Origin: Aquabacter sp040049275
Lineage (GTDB): Bacteria; Pseudomonadota; Alphaproteobacteria; Rhizobiales; Xanthobacteraceae
Direction of reading: 5' to 3'
NCBI RefSeq assembly: GCF_040049275.1
Contig: NZ_JBDZDT010000006.1
Coordinates: 186,001-250,000 of the forward strand
Length of the DNA stretch: 64,000 nt
Under the pieces are notes generated by a model. The model was not told the origin of the DNA and did no database searches. It saw only the letters and a list, made by a program, of their open reading frames with translations. Position numbers and translations under genes: made by a program. Shown here in pieces: positions 52,761-62,400 of this stretch. Position 1 is the stretch's first letter; each line of letters opens with the position of its first letter.

Positions 52761-53475
52761 GCCACCCTCGTAAGAAGCAGAAGAACCGCCGCGCTCAACC
52801 GCGCCAAACTCGGCCCCAAAGACAAAACTTCGTCACAATCGGGCCGCAGCCCGAGTGCTTACGTTAAGTAAAGCGATGCTCGCTCCACCGAACGGATAGT
52901 TCGCGATGCTTTTTGAAAAACCCCCGACTGCATTGGTTTCTAGAAGAAACCTAGCGCTGCGTAAGCTTAGACGCGGTCCCCACCACCGCAGCGCACAGGA
53001 TCAGGCCGTAGGATGCGGAGCCGGAAGAGTCAACTTTGTTTTATAAGTCGACTAATATTCAGCATCAAAGTGAAAGTGGAACGTTGGCCGATCGCCCGCT
53101 CGAGCTATATTTTATGGTGAAGACGCAAGTTCGTCATCTCAGTGTTATTTAAGAAGCTTGCAGATTCCCCGACTGCGGGGCTGCGGCTACATTCAAAGGC
53201 TGTGCGCGCAAGGGCTGCTCGAAAACACAAGCCCAGCGTCTCGGGTGAGCTCGATGAGGTCCGGGATAGGCGGGGCGACAGCAAGGGCCGGTCATCGTGA
53301 GCTGCGAACGAGCTCGCGCGATGCCATCAGCATCATTCGCAGCGCGGGGGCCCATGCTTGAGTGACCGCCGGTCGTGCGACCTCCGACGATGAGCCTCCG
53401 AGGAGCGGCCATTGACATCGGAAAGCGCGTCGCCACATCCTGCGGATCGTTCAACAACTGAAAGGAGGTGGTCAG
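52761..53475. other. 715-base stretch with no convincing gene
   Basis: The first 400 bases are AT-richer than their surroundings (for example around 52900-53150) and probably hold the promoter of the RND operon. The rest contains only short frames without ribosome binding sites. No RNA gene or repeat was recognised. Confidence 0.5.
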
Positions 53476-53550
53476 ATGTCTCATTGTCACTTGCCGCGCG
53501 TGGCAGTCCTCATGAGCAAGACCTCCGCCTCGGGGGTCGCGCTCGCCTGA
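53476..53550 (+). CDS. possible 24-residue leader peptide before selO
   Basis: An ATG preceded by a near-perfect ribosome binding site (AAAGGAGGTGG, 53461-53471) opens a 24-codon frame, MSHCHLPRVAVL then MSKTSASGVALA. It is followed 25 bases later by an intrinsic terminator. The strong ribosome binding site is unlikely by chance. The peptide matches nothing I know, and the unit resembles a leader/attenuator or a short independent transcript. Confidence 0.4.
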   Translation: MSHCHLPRVAVLMSKTSASGVALA

Positions 53551-53575
53551 GCTGCCCATTCCAGGCAGGACAATG

Positions 53576-53611
53576 GAAGGGCCGTCCCGAAAGGGTCGGC
53601 CCTTCGCTTTT
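53576..53611 (+). terminator. rho-independent terminator upstream of selO
   Basis: Perfect 9-base stem GAAGGGCCG / CGGCCCTTC with a 12-base loop, followed by GCTTTT. It lies between a short frame (53476-53550) and selO (53736), so it either ends a small transcript or attenuates selO. Confidence 0.8.
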
Positions 53612-53735
53612 GTGCGGGTGGTGTCCCCGGTGCCGAAGGACCCCGCCGGCGGCGAGGCAGCGCCGGCGGTTGTCCGGTTTGCCGCCCGTACCCATCTATC
53701 CGGGGATACGAAAGCCACATCAGACTGGTCCGGTA

Positions 53736-55208
53736 ATGGCGATTGCGTTCGAGAGCACGTTCAGCTCGCTTCCAGAGAGCCTCTATTCCGCCGTGAACCC
53801 GACCGCCGTCCGGCAGCCGGTCCTGATCCGGCTGAATGACGGGCTGGCCGAGGAACTGGGCCTGGACACGCAGTGGCTGCGGAGCGCGGACGGCCTCGCG
53901 ATGCTCTCCGGAAATGCGGTCGTGAGCGCGTCCATGCCGATCGCGCTCGCCTATGCCGGACATCAGTTCGGCAATTTCGTTCCCCAGCTCGGAGACGGTC
54001 GCGCCGTCCTCCTGGGAGAGGTCGTGGACCGGAGCGGCACGCGGCGCGACATCCAGCTGAAAGGCGCGGGGCGCACGCCCTATTCGCGACGGGGCGACGG
54101 GCGCGCAGCCCTGGGGCCGGTCCTGCGCGAGTACATCGTCAGCGAGGCGATGGCCGCCCTTGGCGTTCCCACCACGCGCGCGCTGGCGGCCGTTGCCACC
54201 GGCGACCGGGTGCAGCGCGAGACCGGGCTTCCGGGGGCTGTTCTCACCCGTGTCGCCGCGAGCCACATCCGGGTGGGGACGTTTCAGTATGCGGCCACAC
54301 GCGGTGACGCCGAGGCTCTCCGAAGCCTCGCGGACTATATCATCGCACGGCATTTCCCCGATGCTGCCGATGCGGACAATCGATACCTTGCTTTGTTCGA
54401 TCATGTGGTCCGCGCGCAGGCGAGCCTCGTCGCGCACTGGATGTCGCTGGGCTTCATCCACGGCGTGATGAACACCGACAACATGGCGATTTCGGGCGAG
54501 ACCATCGATTACGGGCCCTGTGCCTTCCTGGACACCTACGATCCGGCAAAGGTGTTCAGTTCGATCGACGAGTTCGGCCGCTACGCCTTCGGCAACCAGC
54601 CCCGCGTCGCAGCCTGGAACCTGGCGCGGCTGGCCGAGGCCCTGCTACCCCTGATCGATGAGAACCCGGAGCGGGCGGTCGCGGCTGCGCAAGAGGTGCT
54701 CGGCGGTTTCAAGGGCCTGTTCGAAACGGCCCACTTGCGCCGGATGCGGGCGAAGCTCGGGCTCACCACCGAAAAGCCCGAGGACGCCGGGCTTGTCGAG
54801 GACCTCCTGGAGGCCATGCGCGAGGGACAGGCGGACTTCACCCTCACGTTCCGAAGCCTGTCACGGCTGCCCGCAGGTGAAAGCGCTCCTGCCGGGCTGG
54901 CCGACCTGTTCGCCGATCCGAAGCGTCTCGAGGCCTGGTACGACCGGTACAAGACCCGCCTGCTGCGGGATCCCGTCTCCCCGCAGGAGAGGGCGCGCGC
55001 CATGCTTCAGGTCAATCCGCGCTTCATCCCGCGCAATCACCAGATCGAATCCGTCATCCGCGCGGCTGTGGATGAGGGCGACTATGCGCCATTTCATGAC
55101 CTCGTCCGCGTCCTGGCCACGCCCTTTTCGGACCAGCCCGGCGACGCGGTTTACGAAGCGCCGCCGCGTCCGGATGAAGAGGTCCTGCGGACGTTCTGTG
55201 GCACGTAA
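53736..55208 (+). CDS. selO: SelO/YdiU family protein adenylyltransferase
   Basis: A 490-residue pseudokinase-fold enzyme that transfers AMP to Ser, Thr or Tyr of target proteins. Family marks are AYAGHQFGNFVPQLGDGRAV, IQLKGAGRTPYSRRGDGRAA, GVPTTRALAAV and MSLGFIHGVMNTDNMAISGE, with the metal-binding DYGPCAFLDTY. The C-terminus ends in FCGT, where bacterial proteins have Cys at the site of selenocysteine in eukaryotes. The ATG at 53736 gives the usual SelO N-terminus; earlier in-frame starts run through the upstream terminator. The ribosome binding site is weak. Confidence 0.95.
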   Translation: MAIAFESTFSSLPESLYSAVNPTAVRQPVLIRLNDGLAEELGLDTQWLRSADGLAMLSGNAVVSASMPIALAYAGHQFGNFVPQLGDGRAVLLGEVVDRSGTRRDIQLKGAGRTPYSRRGDGRAALGPVLREYIVSEAMAALGVPTTRALAAVATGDRVQRETGLPGAVLTRVAASHIRVGTFQYAATRGDAEALRSLADYIIARHFPDAADADNRYLALFDHVVRAQASLVAHWMSLGFIHGVMNTDNMAISGETIDYGPCAFLDTYDPAKVFSSIDEFGRYAFGNQPRVAAWNLARLAEALLPLIDENPERAVAAAQEVLGGFKGLFETAHLRRMRAKLGLTTEKPEDAGLVEDLLEAMREGQADFTLTFRSLSRLPAGESAPAGLADLFADPKRLEAWYDRYKTRLLRDPVSPQERARAMLQVNPRFIPRNHQIESVIRAAVDEGDYAPFHDLVRVLATPFSDQPGDAVYEAPPRPDEEVLRTFCGT

Positions 55209-55289
55209 GGCCATCTCCCGCCTGCGAGGAGACGGGGCGTCGGCGGAGGGTCGGCCTAAGCGCTTCCGGAGCTCTCCGCGACATGGCGC

Positions 55290-55482
55290 GGGGCCTTCTG
55301 GTGGGAGGATCGGGCCAGAAAAACAGCGGCCGCCGCGCCCGCGCCCGGCGCCCAGCGCGGGCCGAAGTGTCGGCCACCCATCCGAGGATGGGCGCCCCGA
55401 TCGGCGTGCAGCCCAGGGCTATGGCGATGCGCAGCGCCATGATCCGCCCGTGCTTCGACGGCTCGCCAGGAACTTCCTCGCC
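55290..55482 (-). pseudogene. fragment of an MFS transporter gene
   Basis: On the minus strand one frame reads HGRIMALRIAIALGCTPIGA then PILGWVADT, matching a typical conserved segment of major facilitator proteins (MALR...G.TPIGAPI.GW.AD.FGPR). The natural continuation FGPRWAPGAGAAAAVFLA is in another frame, so a frameshift separates them. No start or the rest of the protein is present. It is a decayed remnant between selO and the IclR gene. Confidence 0.65.
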
Positions 55483-55547
55483 GCGGTCTTGCTCGCCTCA
55501 ACCCGCCTTTGGCTCAGAGTTTATGAGTCCATGACCCGAACGGCACT

Positions 55548-56345
55548 TCACTCCTCTTCCGCCTCGGGCTTGCGCGCCGGCTGCTGCGCCTTCTCGATGC
55601 GGCGCACCTCGGCGCGCAGCAGGCGGGCGACCTGCTCGATGCGCTCCGGCGGCAGCCGGCTTTCGATGGCGGCGACGCTGAGAGCGCCCGCGAGCACGCC
55701 ATCCGCCCCCCGCACCGCGACCCCGACGGCAACCACGCCGGGCGCGCGGCTCACATTCACCGCATAACCGCGCACGCGCGCCTCCCCGACGAGGCGCACG
55801 AGCACCTGCGGCTCGAGGCTGGTGAAGCTCGCGAGGCGCGGCGCGTTCGCCGCCATGATGCTGTCGGCCTCCTCCTCCGGCAGCGCCGAGAGCATGGCGA
55901 GGCCGCCGCAGCCGACCCCGAGCGGAATTCGCGCGCCGACATCGATCGTAAAAGCCTGGATGGGGAAGCTGCCCGCCTTGCGCCTGATGCACAGCGCATC
56001 CCCGCCCGCGCGCACGGCGGCGAAGACGGTATCGCCCGTGCGCTCCGCCAGCAGATCCACGGACTGCTCGACGACCCCGCTCAAGGCGAGGCGCGGCTCG
56101 GCGAGCAGCCCCAGTTCATAGACATAAGGGCCGAGATGATAGCGCCGCGTCGCTGGGTTCTGGCTCGCGAGCCCCTCCGCGATGAGGCCCTGGAGAATGC
56201 GGTGGGCGGTCGCGTGGATGAGGCCGGTCTCGCGGGTGATGTCCACCATGCGCGCACCCGACTGGCTGCGCTGTGCGAGCGCTCGCAGCACGCTCGCCGC
56301 CCGCCGGATGCTCTGAACCCCCGCCGCGTCGCTGGACCCGCTCAT
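55548..56345 (-). CDS. IclR-family transcriptional regulator
   Basis: A 265-residue regulator. Residues 10-70 are the winged helix (VQSIRRAASVLRALAQRSQS, DITRETGLIHATAHRILQGL). Residues 85-250 are the IclR effector domain (RAGGDALCIRRKAGSFPIQA, IPLGVGCGGLAMLSALPEEE). The start could be ATG 56345 or ATG 56369 or beyond; 56345 fits the domain best. It is divergent from a Bug-type binding protein gene, with two copies of a palindromic box between them, and so probably controls that operon and itself. Confidence 0.93.
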   Translation of the reverse strand: MSGSSDAAGVQSIRRAASVLRALAQRSQSGARMVDITRETGLIHATAHRILQGLIAEGLASQNPATRRYHLGPYVYELGLLAEPRLALSGVVEQSVDLLAERTGDTVFAAVRAGGDALCIRRKAGSFPIQAFTIDVGARIPLGVGCGGLAMLSALPEEEADSIMAANAPRLASFTSLEPQVLVRLVGEARVRGYAVNVSRAPGVVAVGVAVRGADGVLAGALSVAAIESRLPPERIEQVARLLRAEVRRIEKAQQPARKPEAEEE

Positions 56346-56368
56346 GCTTGCCTCTTTTGGTTTCATAT

Positions 56369-56385
56369 AGTCCATAATATGGACT
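56369..56385. promoter_or_regulatory. IclR-type operator, copy 1
   Basis: The 17-base AGTCCATAATATGGACT (arms AGTCCA/TGGACT) lies just before the IclR coding start. The second box, at 56475-56491, is its exact reverse complement. Autoregulation by the IclR protein is the simplest reading. Confidence 0.75.
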
Positions 56386-56474
56386 TCTAAAGATCTAGAA
56401 ATCCGCCATGAAATCTTTTCATTGACAGGATTATGTCTGGAGATATTTTTCCGAAAATCGAGTGAAACACAAAT

Positions 56475-56491
56475 AGTCCATATTATGGACT
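56475..56491. promoter_or_regulatory. IclR-type operator, copy 2
   Basis: AGTCCATATTATGGACT, 28 bases before the Bug-type gene start and exactly 106 bases from copy 1, about ten helical turns. The spacing would put both boxes on the same DNA face and allow looping or cooperative binding. Confidence 0.75.
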
Positions 56492-56518
56492 TCATGGGGA
56501 AGTCAAGGGAGGAACGTC

Positions 56519-57496
56519 ATGAACCGCAGAAGCCTGTTGCTGTCCTCGCTGGTCTGCGCCGCCGCGCTCGCGGCCGCGCCGATCGAGACCTGGGCGCAGA
56601 CCTATCCCTCCAAGCCGATCCGTCTCGTGGTCGGCTATGCGGCCGGCGGTTCGACCGACCAGATCGCGCGCATCCTCGGCCAGAGGCTTTCGGAGGAGCT
56701 CGGACAGCCCGTGATCGTGGACAACAAGCCCGGCGCCGGCGCGACCATCGCCTCCGAATTCGTCGCGAAGTCCGCGCCGGACGGCTACACGCTGTTCATG
56801 AGCACGATCGCCAACACGATCAACACGACGCTCTACAAGCGCCTGCCCTTCGATTTCGAGCGGGACTTCGCGCCCGTCTCGCTGGTTGCCACGGTGCCGA
56901 ACGTTCTCGTGGTCAATCCGAACGTCCCGGCCAAGACGGTGAAGGAATTCATCGCGCTCGCGAAGAGCAGGCCCGGCGAGATCTATTTCGGCTCCTCGGG
57001 CAGCGGCTCCTCGGTCCATCTCAGCGGCGAGCTGTTCAACATGGTGGCCGGCACCAAGCTCACCCACGTTCCCTACAAGGGCAGCGCCCCCGCGACCGTC
57101 GACCTGATGAGCGGCCAGATCCAGGCCATGTTCGACAACCTCTCCACCTCTTTGCCCTATATCAAGTCCGGCAAGCTGCGCGCGCTCGCCGTCACGAGCG
57201 CCAAGCGCTCGCCCGCCGCGCCCGACATTCCCACCATGGCGGAAGAGGGCCTGCCGGATTGCGAGGTCCTCTCCTGGTTCGCGCTCGTCGCCCCGGCCAA
57301 GACGCCACAATCCATCGTCGACCGCCTGAACGCCGCGACCGTGAAGGTGCTGAACGATCCCGCCACCAAGCAGCAGTTTGACACGCTGGGCGCCGATCCG
57401 GTCTCCAGCACCCCCGCCGAGCTCGCCACCTTGATCGGCTCCGAGACCGCCAAATGGGCGAAGGTGGTCCAAGCCTCGGGCGCGACCACCGACTGA
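56519..57496 (+). CDS. Bug-family tripartite tricarboxylate-type solute-binding protein
   Basis: A 325-residue periplasmic binding protein with a signal peptide (SLLLSSLVCAAALAAAPIET) and the Bug fold (YPSKPIRLVVGYAAGGSTDQ, VIVDNKPGAGATIASEF, LTHVPYKGSAPATVDLMSGQ, AEEGLPDCEVLSWFALVAPA). AGGGAGGAA precedes the ATG. It is the first gene of a short operon with a thiamine-diphosphate enzyme, under apparent IclR control. The ligand is probably a carboxylate that feeds the enzyme. No TctA/TctB permease is adjacent. Confidence 0.94.
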   Translation: MNRRSLLLSSLVCAAALAAAPIETWAQTYPSKPIRLVVGYAAGGSTDQIARILGQRLSEELGQPVIVDNKPGAGATIASEFVAKSAPDGYTLFMSTIANTINTTLYKRLPFDFERDFAPVSLVATVPNVLVVNPNVPAKTVKEFIALAKSRPGEIYFGSSGSGSSVHLSGELFNMVAGTKLTHVPYKGSAPATVDLMSGQIQAMFDNLSTSLPYIKSGKLRALAVTSAKRSPAAPDIPTMAEEGLPDCEVLSWFALVAPAKTPQSIVDRLNAATVKVLNDPATKQQFDTLGADPVSSTPAELATLIGSETAKWAKVVQASGATTD

Positions 57497-57530
57497 CCCT
57501 CCATTTCCCTGCACGAAGAGATTTTATCCC

Positions 57531-59297
57531 ATGAATCAGCATGTCGAGCTTCAGGCCGGCTCCGGCCCCGAGGTTCTGTCCATCACAGGCGGTGAAGCCA
57601 TCGCCCGCATGTTCCTCGCCTATGGCGCGGGCCCCATCTTCGGCATGGGCGGCTTCCAGCTCCTGCCCTTCTATGATGCGGCCCGCCGCCTTGGCCTCAG
57701 GCACTTCCTGGTGAATGACGAGCGCGCCGGCATCTTCGCCGCCGATGCCTATGCCAAGGTCTCCGGCCGCGTGGGCCTCTGCGACGCGACGCTCGGGCCT
57801 GGCGCCACCAATCTCGTCACCGGTCTCATGGAAGCGCTGAATGCCGGCACGCCCATGGTGATCCTCGCCGGCGACACCCACCGTGCCCATTCCTGGAAGA
57901 ACATGACCCAGGAATGCCGGCAGGTGGACCTGCTCCGCCCGGTCTGCAAGGAGCTGATCCGCGTCGAGATGGTGAACCGCATTCCCGAGATCGTGCGGCG
58001 CGCCTTCACGGTGGCGACCTCGGGCCGGCCCGGCCCGGTGGTGATCGACATCCCGGAGGACATCTCCCACGCCGTCTATGCCTTCCCGGTCAGCGAGTTC
58101 GAGGTCGACACGGCCTTCGCGAGCGTGCCGGCCTTGCGCACGCGCCCCGACGGCGCGAGCATCGCCCGGGCGGCGGACCTGATCACCAAGGCCAAGTCCC
58201 CCGTCATCCTCGCGGGCGGCGGCGTGCATATTTCGGGCGCAGCGGAAACGCTCACCGCCTTTGCGCGCGGGCTCAACATTCCGGTCGCCCACACGCTGAG
58301 CGGCAAGGGGGCCATTCCCTGCGCGGATGCGCTGAATGCCGGCCTGTTTGGCCGCTATGACCGCATCGCCAACCCGCTGATCGAGGAATCCGACCTTCTG
58401 ATCGTGGTGGGCTGCAAGCTCGGCGAGATCGCCACCAAGCGCTACACCATCCCCTCCCTCGGCAAGACGCTGATCCATCTGGACTGCGTCGCCGAGGAAT
58501 TCGACCGCACCGTGCCCGCCGCCGTGAAGCTGTGGGGCGATGCGCGGCTCGGCCTCGAGGATCTTGAGGCCGCCCTGCGCACCCGGCAGGCGGAGCTTTC
58601 CGCGCGCTGGGCCGGCCGGCCCGCCGACATCTCGGCCCGCATGGCGGCATGGCGGGAAAAGGTGGGCGAGCGGCTGAATTCCAGCGAGACGCCCATCGAC
58701 ATCGCGCGCCTCCTCACCGAGATCAACGGGACGCTGCCGGAGAACGGCTATCTCGTCGCGGATGGCGGCTTCGCGGCCCATTGGGGTGGCCTTTTGTTCA
58801 ACTCCCCGCGCGCGGGGCGCGCCTTCGTGCCGGATCGTGGCTCGGCGTCCATCGGCTACGGCCTGCCCGGCGCCATGGGTGCCGCGCTGGCGGCGCCGGA
58901 CGCGCCGGTCTTCGCTCTGACCGGCGATGGCGGCTTCAACATGATGCTGGGCGAGCTGGAGACGGCGCGCCGGCTGAAGCTCGACTTCACCGTCATCGTC
59001 ATCAACAACGCCGCCTCCGGCTATGTGAAGGCGCTCCAGCACCTCATGTATGGCCAGGGCGCCTACCAGTCCTCTGACCTCAGCGAGATCGACTATGCCG
59101 CCGTCGCGAACGCCATGGGCTGCCGCGGCATCCGCGTGGAGCGGCCGGAGGACGTCGCCGGCGCCTTGCGCCAGTCCATGGAGCGGTGCGGCGTCCCGAC
59201 CGTGCTCGACGTGGTGGTGACGCGCGATCCGTCCAAGATGCTGCCGGGCGTGGACAGCCGCACCGTGCAGATCAAGCCCGGCGATCGCATCGCGTGA
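57531..59297 (+). CDS. thiamine-diphosphate enzyme of the acetolactate synthase-like family
   Basis: A 588-residue enzyme of the acetohydroxyacid synthase / benzoylformate decarboxylase superfamily. The catalytic Glu is in VNDERAGIFAADAYAKVSG. The central FAD/ADP-binding-like domain is about residues 195-340 (AADLITKAKSPVILAGGGVH). The diphosphate/Mg motif is GDGGFNMMLGELETARRLKL with IVINNAASG. It starts 34 bases after the Bug gene. Because it is isolated from ilvN, ketol-acid reductoisomerase and other branched-chain genes, a role in 2-oxoacid catabolism is more likely than valine synthesis. The substrate is unknown. Confidence 0.9.
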   Translation: MNQHVELQAGSGPEVLSITGGEAIARMFLAYGAGPIFGMGGFQLLPFYDAARRLGLRHFLVNDERAGIFAADAYAKVSGRVGLCDATLGPGATNLVTGLMEALNAGTPMVILAGDTHRAHSWKNMTQECRQVDLLRPVCKELIRVEMVNRIPEIVRRAFTVATSGRPGPVVIDIPEDISHAVYAFPVSEFEVDTAFASVPALRTRPDGASIARAADLITKAKSPVILAGGGVHISGAAETLTAFARGLNIPVAHTLSGKGAIPCADALNAGLFGRYDRIANPLIEESDLLIVVGCKLGEIATKRYTIPSLGKTLIHLDCVAEEFDRTVPAAVKLWGDARLGLEDLEAALRTRQAELSARWAGRPADISARMAAWREKVGERLNSSETPIDIARLLTEINGTLPENGYLVADGGFAAHWGGLLFNSPRAGRAFVPDRGSASIGYGLPGAMGAALAAPDAPVFALTGDGGFNMMLGELETARRLKLDFTVIVINNAASGYVKALQHLMYGQGAYQSSDLSEIDYAAVANAMGCRGIRVERPEDVAGALRQSMERCGVPTVLDVVVTRDPSKMLPGVDSRTVQIKPGDRIA

Positions 59298-59302
59298 CGG
59301 GG

Positions 59303-59332
59303 GCGGCCGGAGGGCTGCTTCCCTCCGGCCGC
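59303..59332 (+). terminator. hairpin after the thiamine-diphosphate enzyme gene
   Basis: Perfect 12-base stem GCGGCCGGAGGG / CCCTCCGGCCGC with a 6-base loop, starting 6 bases after the stop. No T tract follows, so termination may be imperfect. It separates this operon from the convergent autotransporter gene. Confidence 0.65.
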
Positions 59333-59468
59333 TCGCGAAGCGCGGCGTCGACCGCCGATCTGGCTCTCGACATCGGCTGTCGATCTTGGCCAGCCGAGCG
59401 GCTAGGCTTCGAGCCTGTCACGTTGCCGGAGCTCAAAAATGCTCTGGATGGACCGCACTAGCCCGTCC

Positions 59469-62400
59469 TCAGAACCTCAGTGTGAAGCTGCCCTTGAGCA
59501 TGTTGTTGGTGTCTGTCTCGGCGAGCTGGCCGGCATAGAAGATGGACAGCGAGGCATTGGCGGTGACCGCCATGTCGAGCCCCGCCTCGATCAGCGCCGC
59601 ATCGGTGGCGATGGGCACGCCGGAGATGGCGAAGGGCTGGGCAGCCGGGCCGAAGGCGAACAACGCCTCGGGCGTGGTGTCGCCGAAGGCATGCTGCCAG
59701 GCCAGCGTCCCCTTGAAGGCCGTGGGGATGGTCCCGAAGGCGAACGGCACGGAGATGCGGGCGCCCAGGGTGGAATAGGTCACCCCCTCGCTGCCGCCGT
59801 AGCCCGTGAGCGCCGCTGGCCCCCCGATCTCGGTGAAGTCGGAAAGGTTCACGTTGACGTAGGCGAGCCCGGCGAACGGCTCGACATTCACCGTGGTGAA
59901 GGAGAGGCCGTAGCCCACCTCTCCGAACACCTGACCCGTGCGGGCCGAGGTGTCGGCGGTGAGGGCGTTATAGAAGCCGGGGAAGATGACGGCGCGATTG
60001 GCGCTGATGTCCGCCCAGCTATAGGCCCCGCCGAACCGCACTCCGAGCGAGCCGAAGCTGCCGCCGCCATAGACCGCCACATGGGCATTGTCGCTGGAGA
60101 AGGACGAGGAGCGGGCATCCACCTGGTAGTTGGACGACGAATACCCCGCCGCGAAGCCGAGGCGCCAGTCGCTCGTCCCCGTCGAGAAGGTCCGGTCATA
60201 GCCGACGAAGAGGCCGGAGACATCGCCGGAGATGGTTGCGGCATTGCCGTTGCCGTCGATCCGGCTCCAGGCGCCGAAGCCCTGGGCCCAGAAGGCGTTG
60301 GGGGTGCCGGGCACCTCGATCACATCGGTGCCGGAGGGCGCCGTGGTGGCATAGGCCAGCGGCGCGCTCGACGGCGCCCGAACCGGCACCCTTGCGCGAT
60401 CGAGCACCGCCCGGCGCAGGATCAGGCTTTCATCCTGGAACACCGACATGGCCGAGGGATAGACCTCGCCGGAGAGCGCGTTGAACGTGCCGGGCACCCC
60501 GGACACCGGCAAGGTGACGATGGCGTTGAACAGCGGGTTGCCCACCCCCAGCGCCTGGGCGGCGTTGGCCACGGCGAACGTGTTGGCGGAGGTCGCATAG
60601 GACGCGAAGCGCGGGCTGGAGCCGCCACCACCACCGCCTCCTCCGCCACCACCGCCGCCGCTTCCGTCATTGTAGGTGAGGGTCAGATAGGCGTTCTGGC
60701 TGTCGTAGCTGAGCGTCGGGGTGAGGAAGGCGAAGTCGGAGGTCACCGACCCGAAGGTGCCGCTCACCAGCCCCGAGGTGGTGAGGATGGCGTAGGTAGC
60801 GTTGGGGGCGTAGACGCCGGGTACCGCGATCACCTGGACCCCAGCCCCGTTATTGATGGTCACCGCCCCGGTTGAGGTGATGAGGTCGTGCTGGCCCTGC
60901 GGCGTCACGTCCACCTGGTAGATGGAGCCGGCCCCGAAGACGACGGGGCCGTTGGCATGGATGGTGCCAGGCGAGTTGCCCGGCGCGATGATGCTGCCGC
61001 CATTGAGGGTGATCGCACCGGTCGTGCCGTTGCCCTTCAGGGTGCCGCCGGAGGCCACGGTGATGCTGCCGCCCAGCGTGCCGTTGATGGACAAGGTGCC
61101 GGTGACCGTGGTGGTGCCGGTAAAGGCGGAGCTATCCCCGGTCAGCCCGATGATGCCGCCGCCGGTGAAGGCGATGTTGCCCGCGCCCGAGAGCGGGCCG
61201 GAGGCTGTTGCGCTGCCCGAAGCGAGATCGAAGGTGACATTGCCACCCAGCGCGATGGCATTGGCGACATTGACCCCATTGGCGAAGCCCAAGGTGGTGC
61301 CGCCGGCCATGGCGATGGCCCCGGTGCCCGCCGCCGTGGATGATCCGAGAACGAGCGTGCCAGAGGACACCGTGGTGCCCCCGCCATAGGTGTTGGCGCC
61401 GGCGAGGATGAGGGTGCCGCCCCCGGTCTTGGTGAGCGCGCCGGTGCCAGAGACCACCCCGGACAAGGTGAGCGCGGTGCCGCCTGCCGTGTCGAAGACG
61501 CCGTTGCCGGGGATGCTCGCGCCGTTCGTGGTCGTCGGCGCGTTGAGGACGGCATTCCGGGCGCTCGAAAAGCTCGCCGTGGTGGCCAGCGTGCCGCCGT
61601 TAAAGGTCAGCCCGCCCGAGGCCGCGCCGAGATTGGCGTCGCTCGAGACCTGCACCGTGCTGCCATAGAGCGTCGTGCCGCCCTGATAGGTGTTGGTGCC
61701 GGCGAGCACCAGCGTGCCGGAGCCGAGGATGATGCCACCGGCGCCGGAGACGGTACCGGTGAGGGTGAGCGTCGTGTCCTCGCCCGGATTGATCATGCCG
61801 TTGGAGGCCAGCACCACGTTGCGGGTGCTGGTCAAGCTCGCGGTGGTCTCCAGATCGCCGCCGGCGAAGGTGAGCGCCCCGAAGGCGGCGCCGAGATTGA
61901 CGTCGGAGGACACGATCAGCGTGCCCGCCTGGAGCACCGTGCCGCCCTGGTAGGTGTTGTCCCCGGACAGGATGATGGTGCCGGCGCCGGTCTTGGTCAG
62001 CGCCCCCGTGCCGGTGATGGGCGCCGAGACGGTGGCAGTGGTGTCCTCGCCTTCCGCCCAGAGCAGGCCGCCCGCGCCGAGGTCCAGCACGCCCGCCGTC
62101 CCCGCCTGGACCGTAAAGCCCGCGGTCATGAACTCCAGCGTGCCGAAGCCTTGGGTCCCGTCCACCATGACGATGCCCGGTGCGCCGTCGAACACGCCCA
62201 CCTGGCCGGCCCAGGGGGCGTAGCCGCCGTTCACGCCCAGCCAGGGATTGCTCGACGTCCAGGTGCCGCTGCCGCCGCGCGTCGTGCCGTCCGCGCTCCA
62301 ATATTGGAGGCTGGTGTCCGGCGTCGTCACCACCACGTCCAGGCTCGTCGTCTCAGTGTCGATCTGGAAGACGTAGCCGCCGGAGGGCGTCTGGCCGAGG

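Noticed and set aside
53158..53361. 67-codon plus-strand frame before the selO leader
   Set aside because: No ribosome binding site, no domain and no compelling codon bias; treated as noncoding.
57192..59042. 616-codon minus-strand frame opposite the thiamine-diphosphate enzyme
   Set aside because: Antisense shadow with His/Gly/Asp bias and no recognisable domain; the plus-strand gene is certain.
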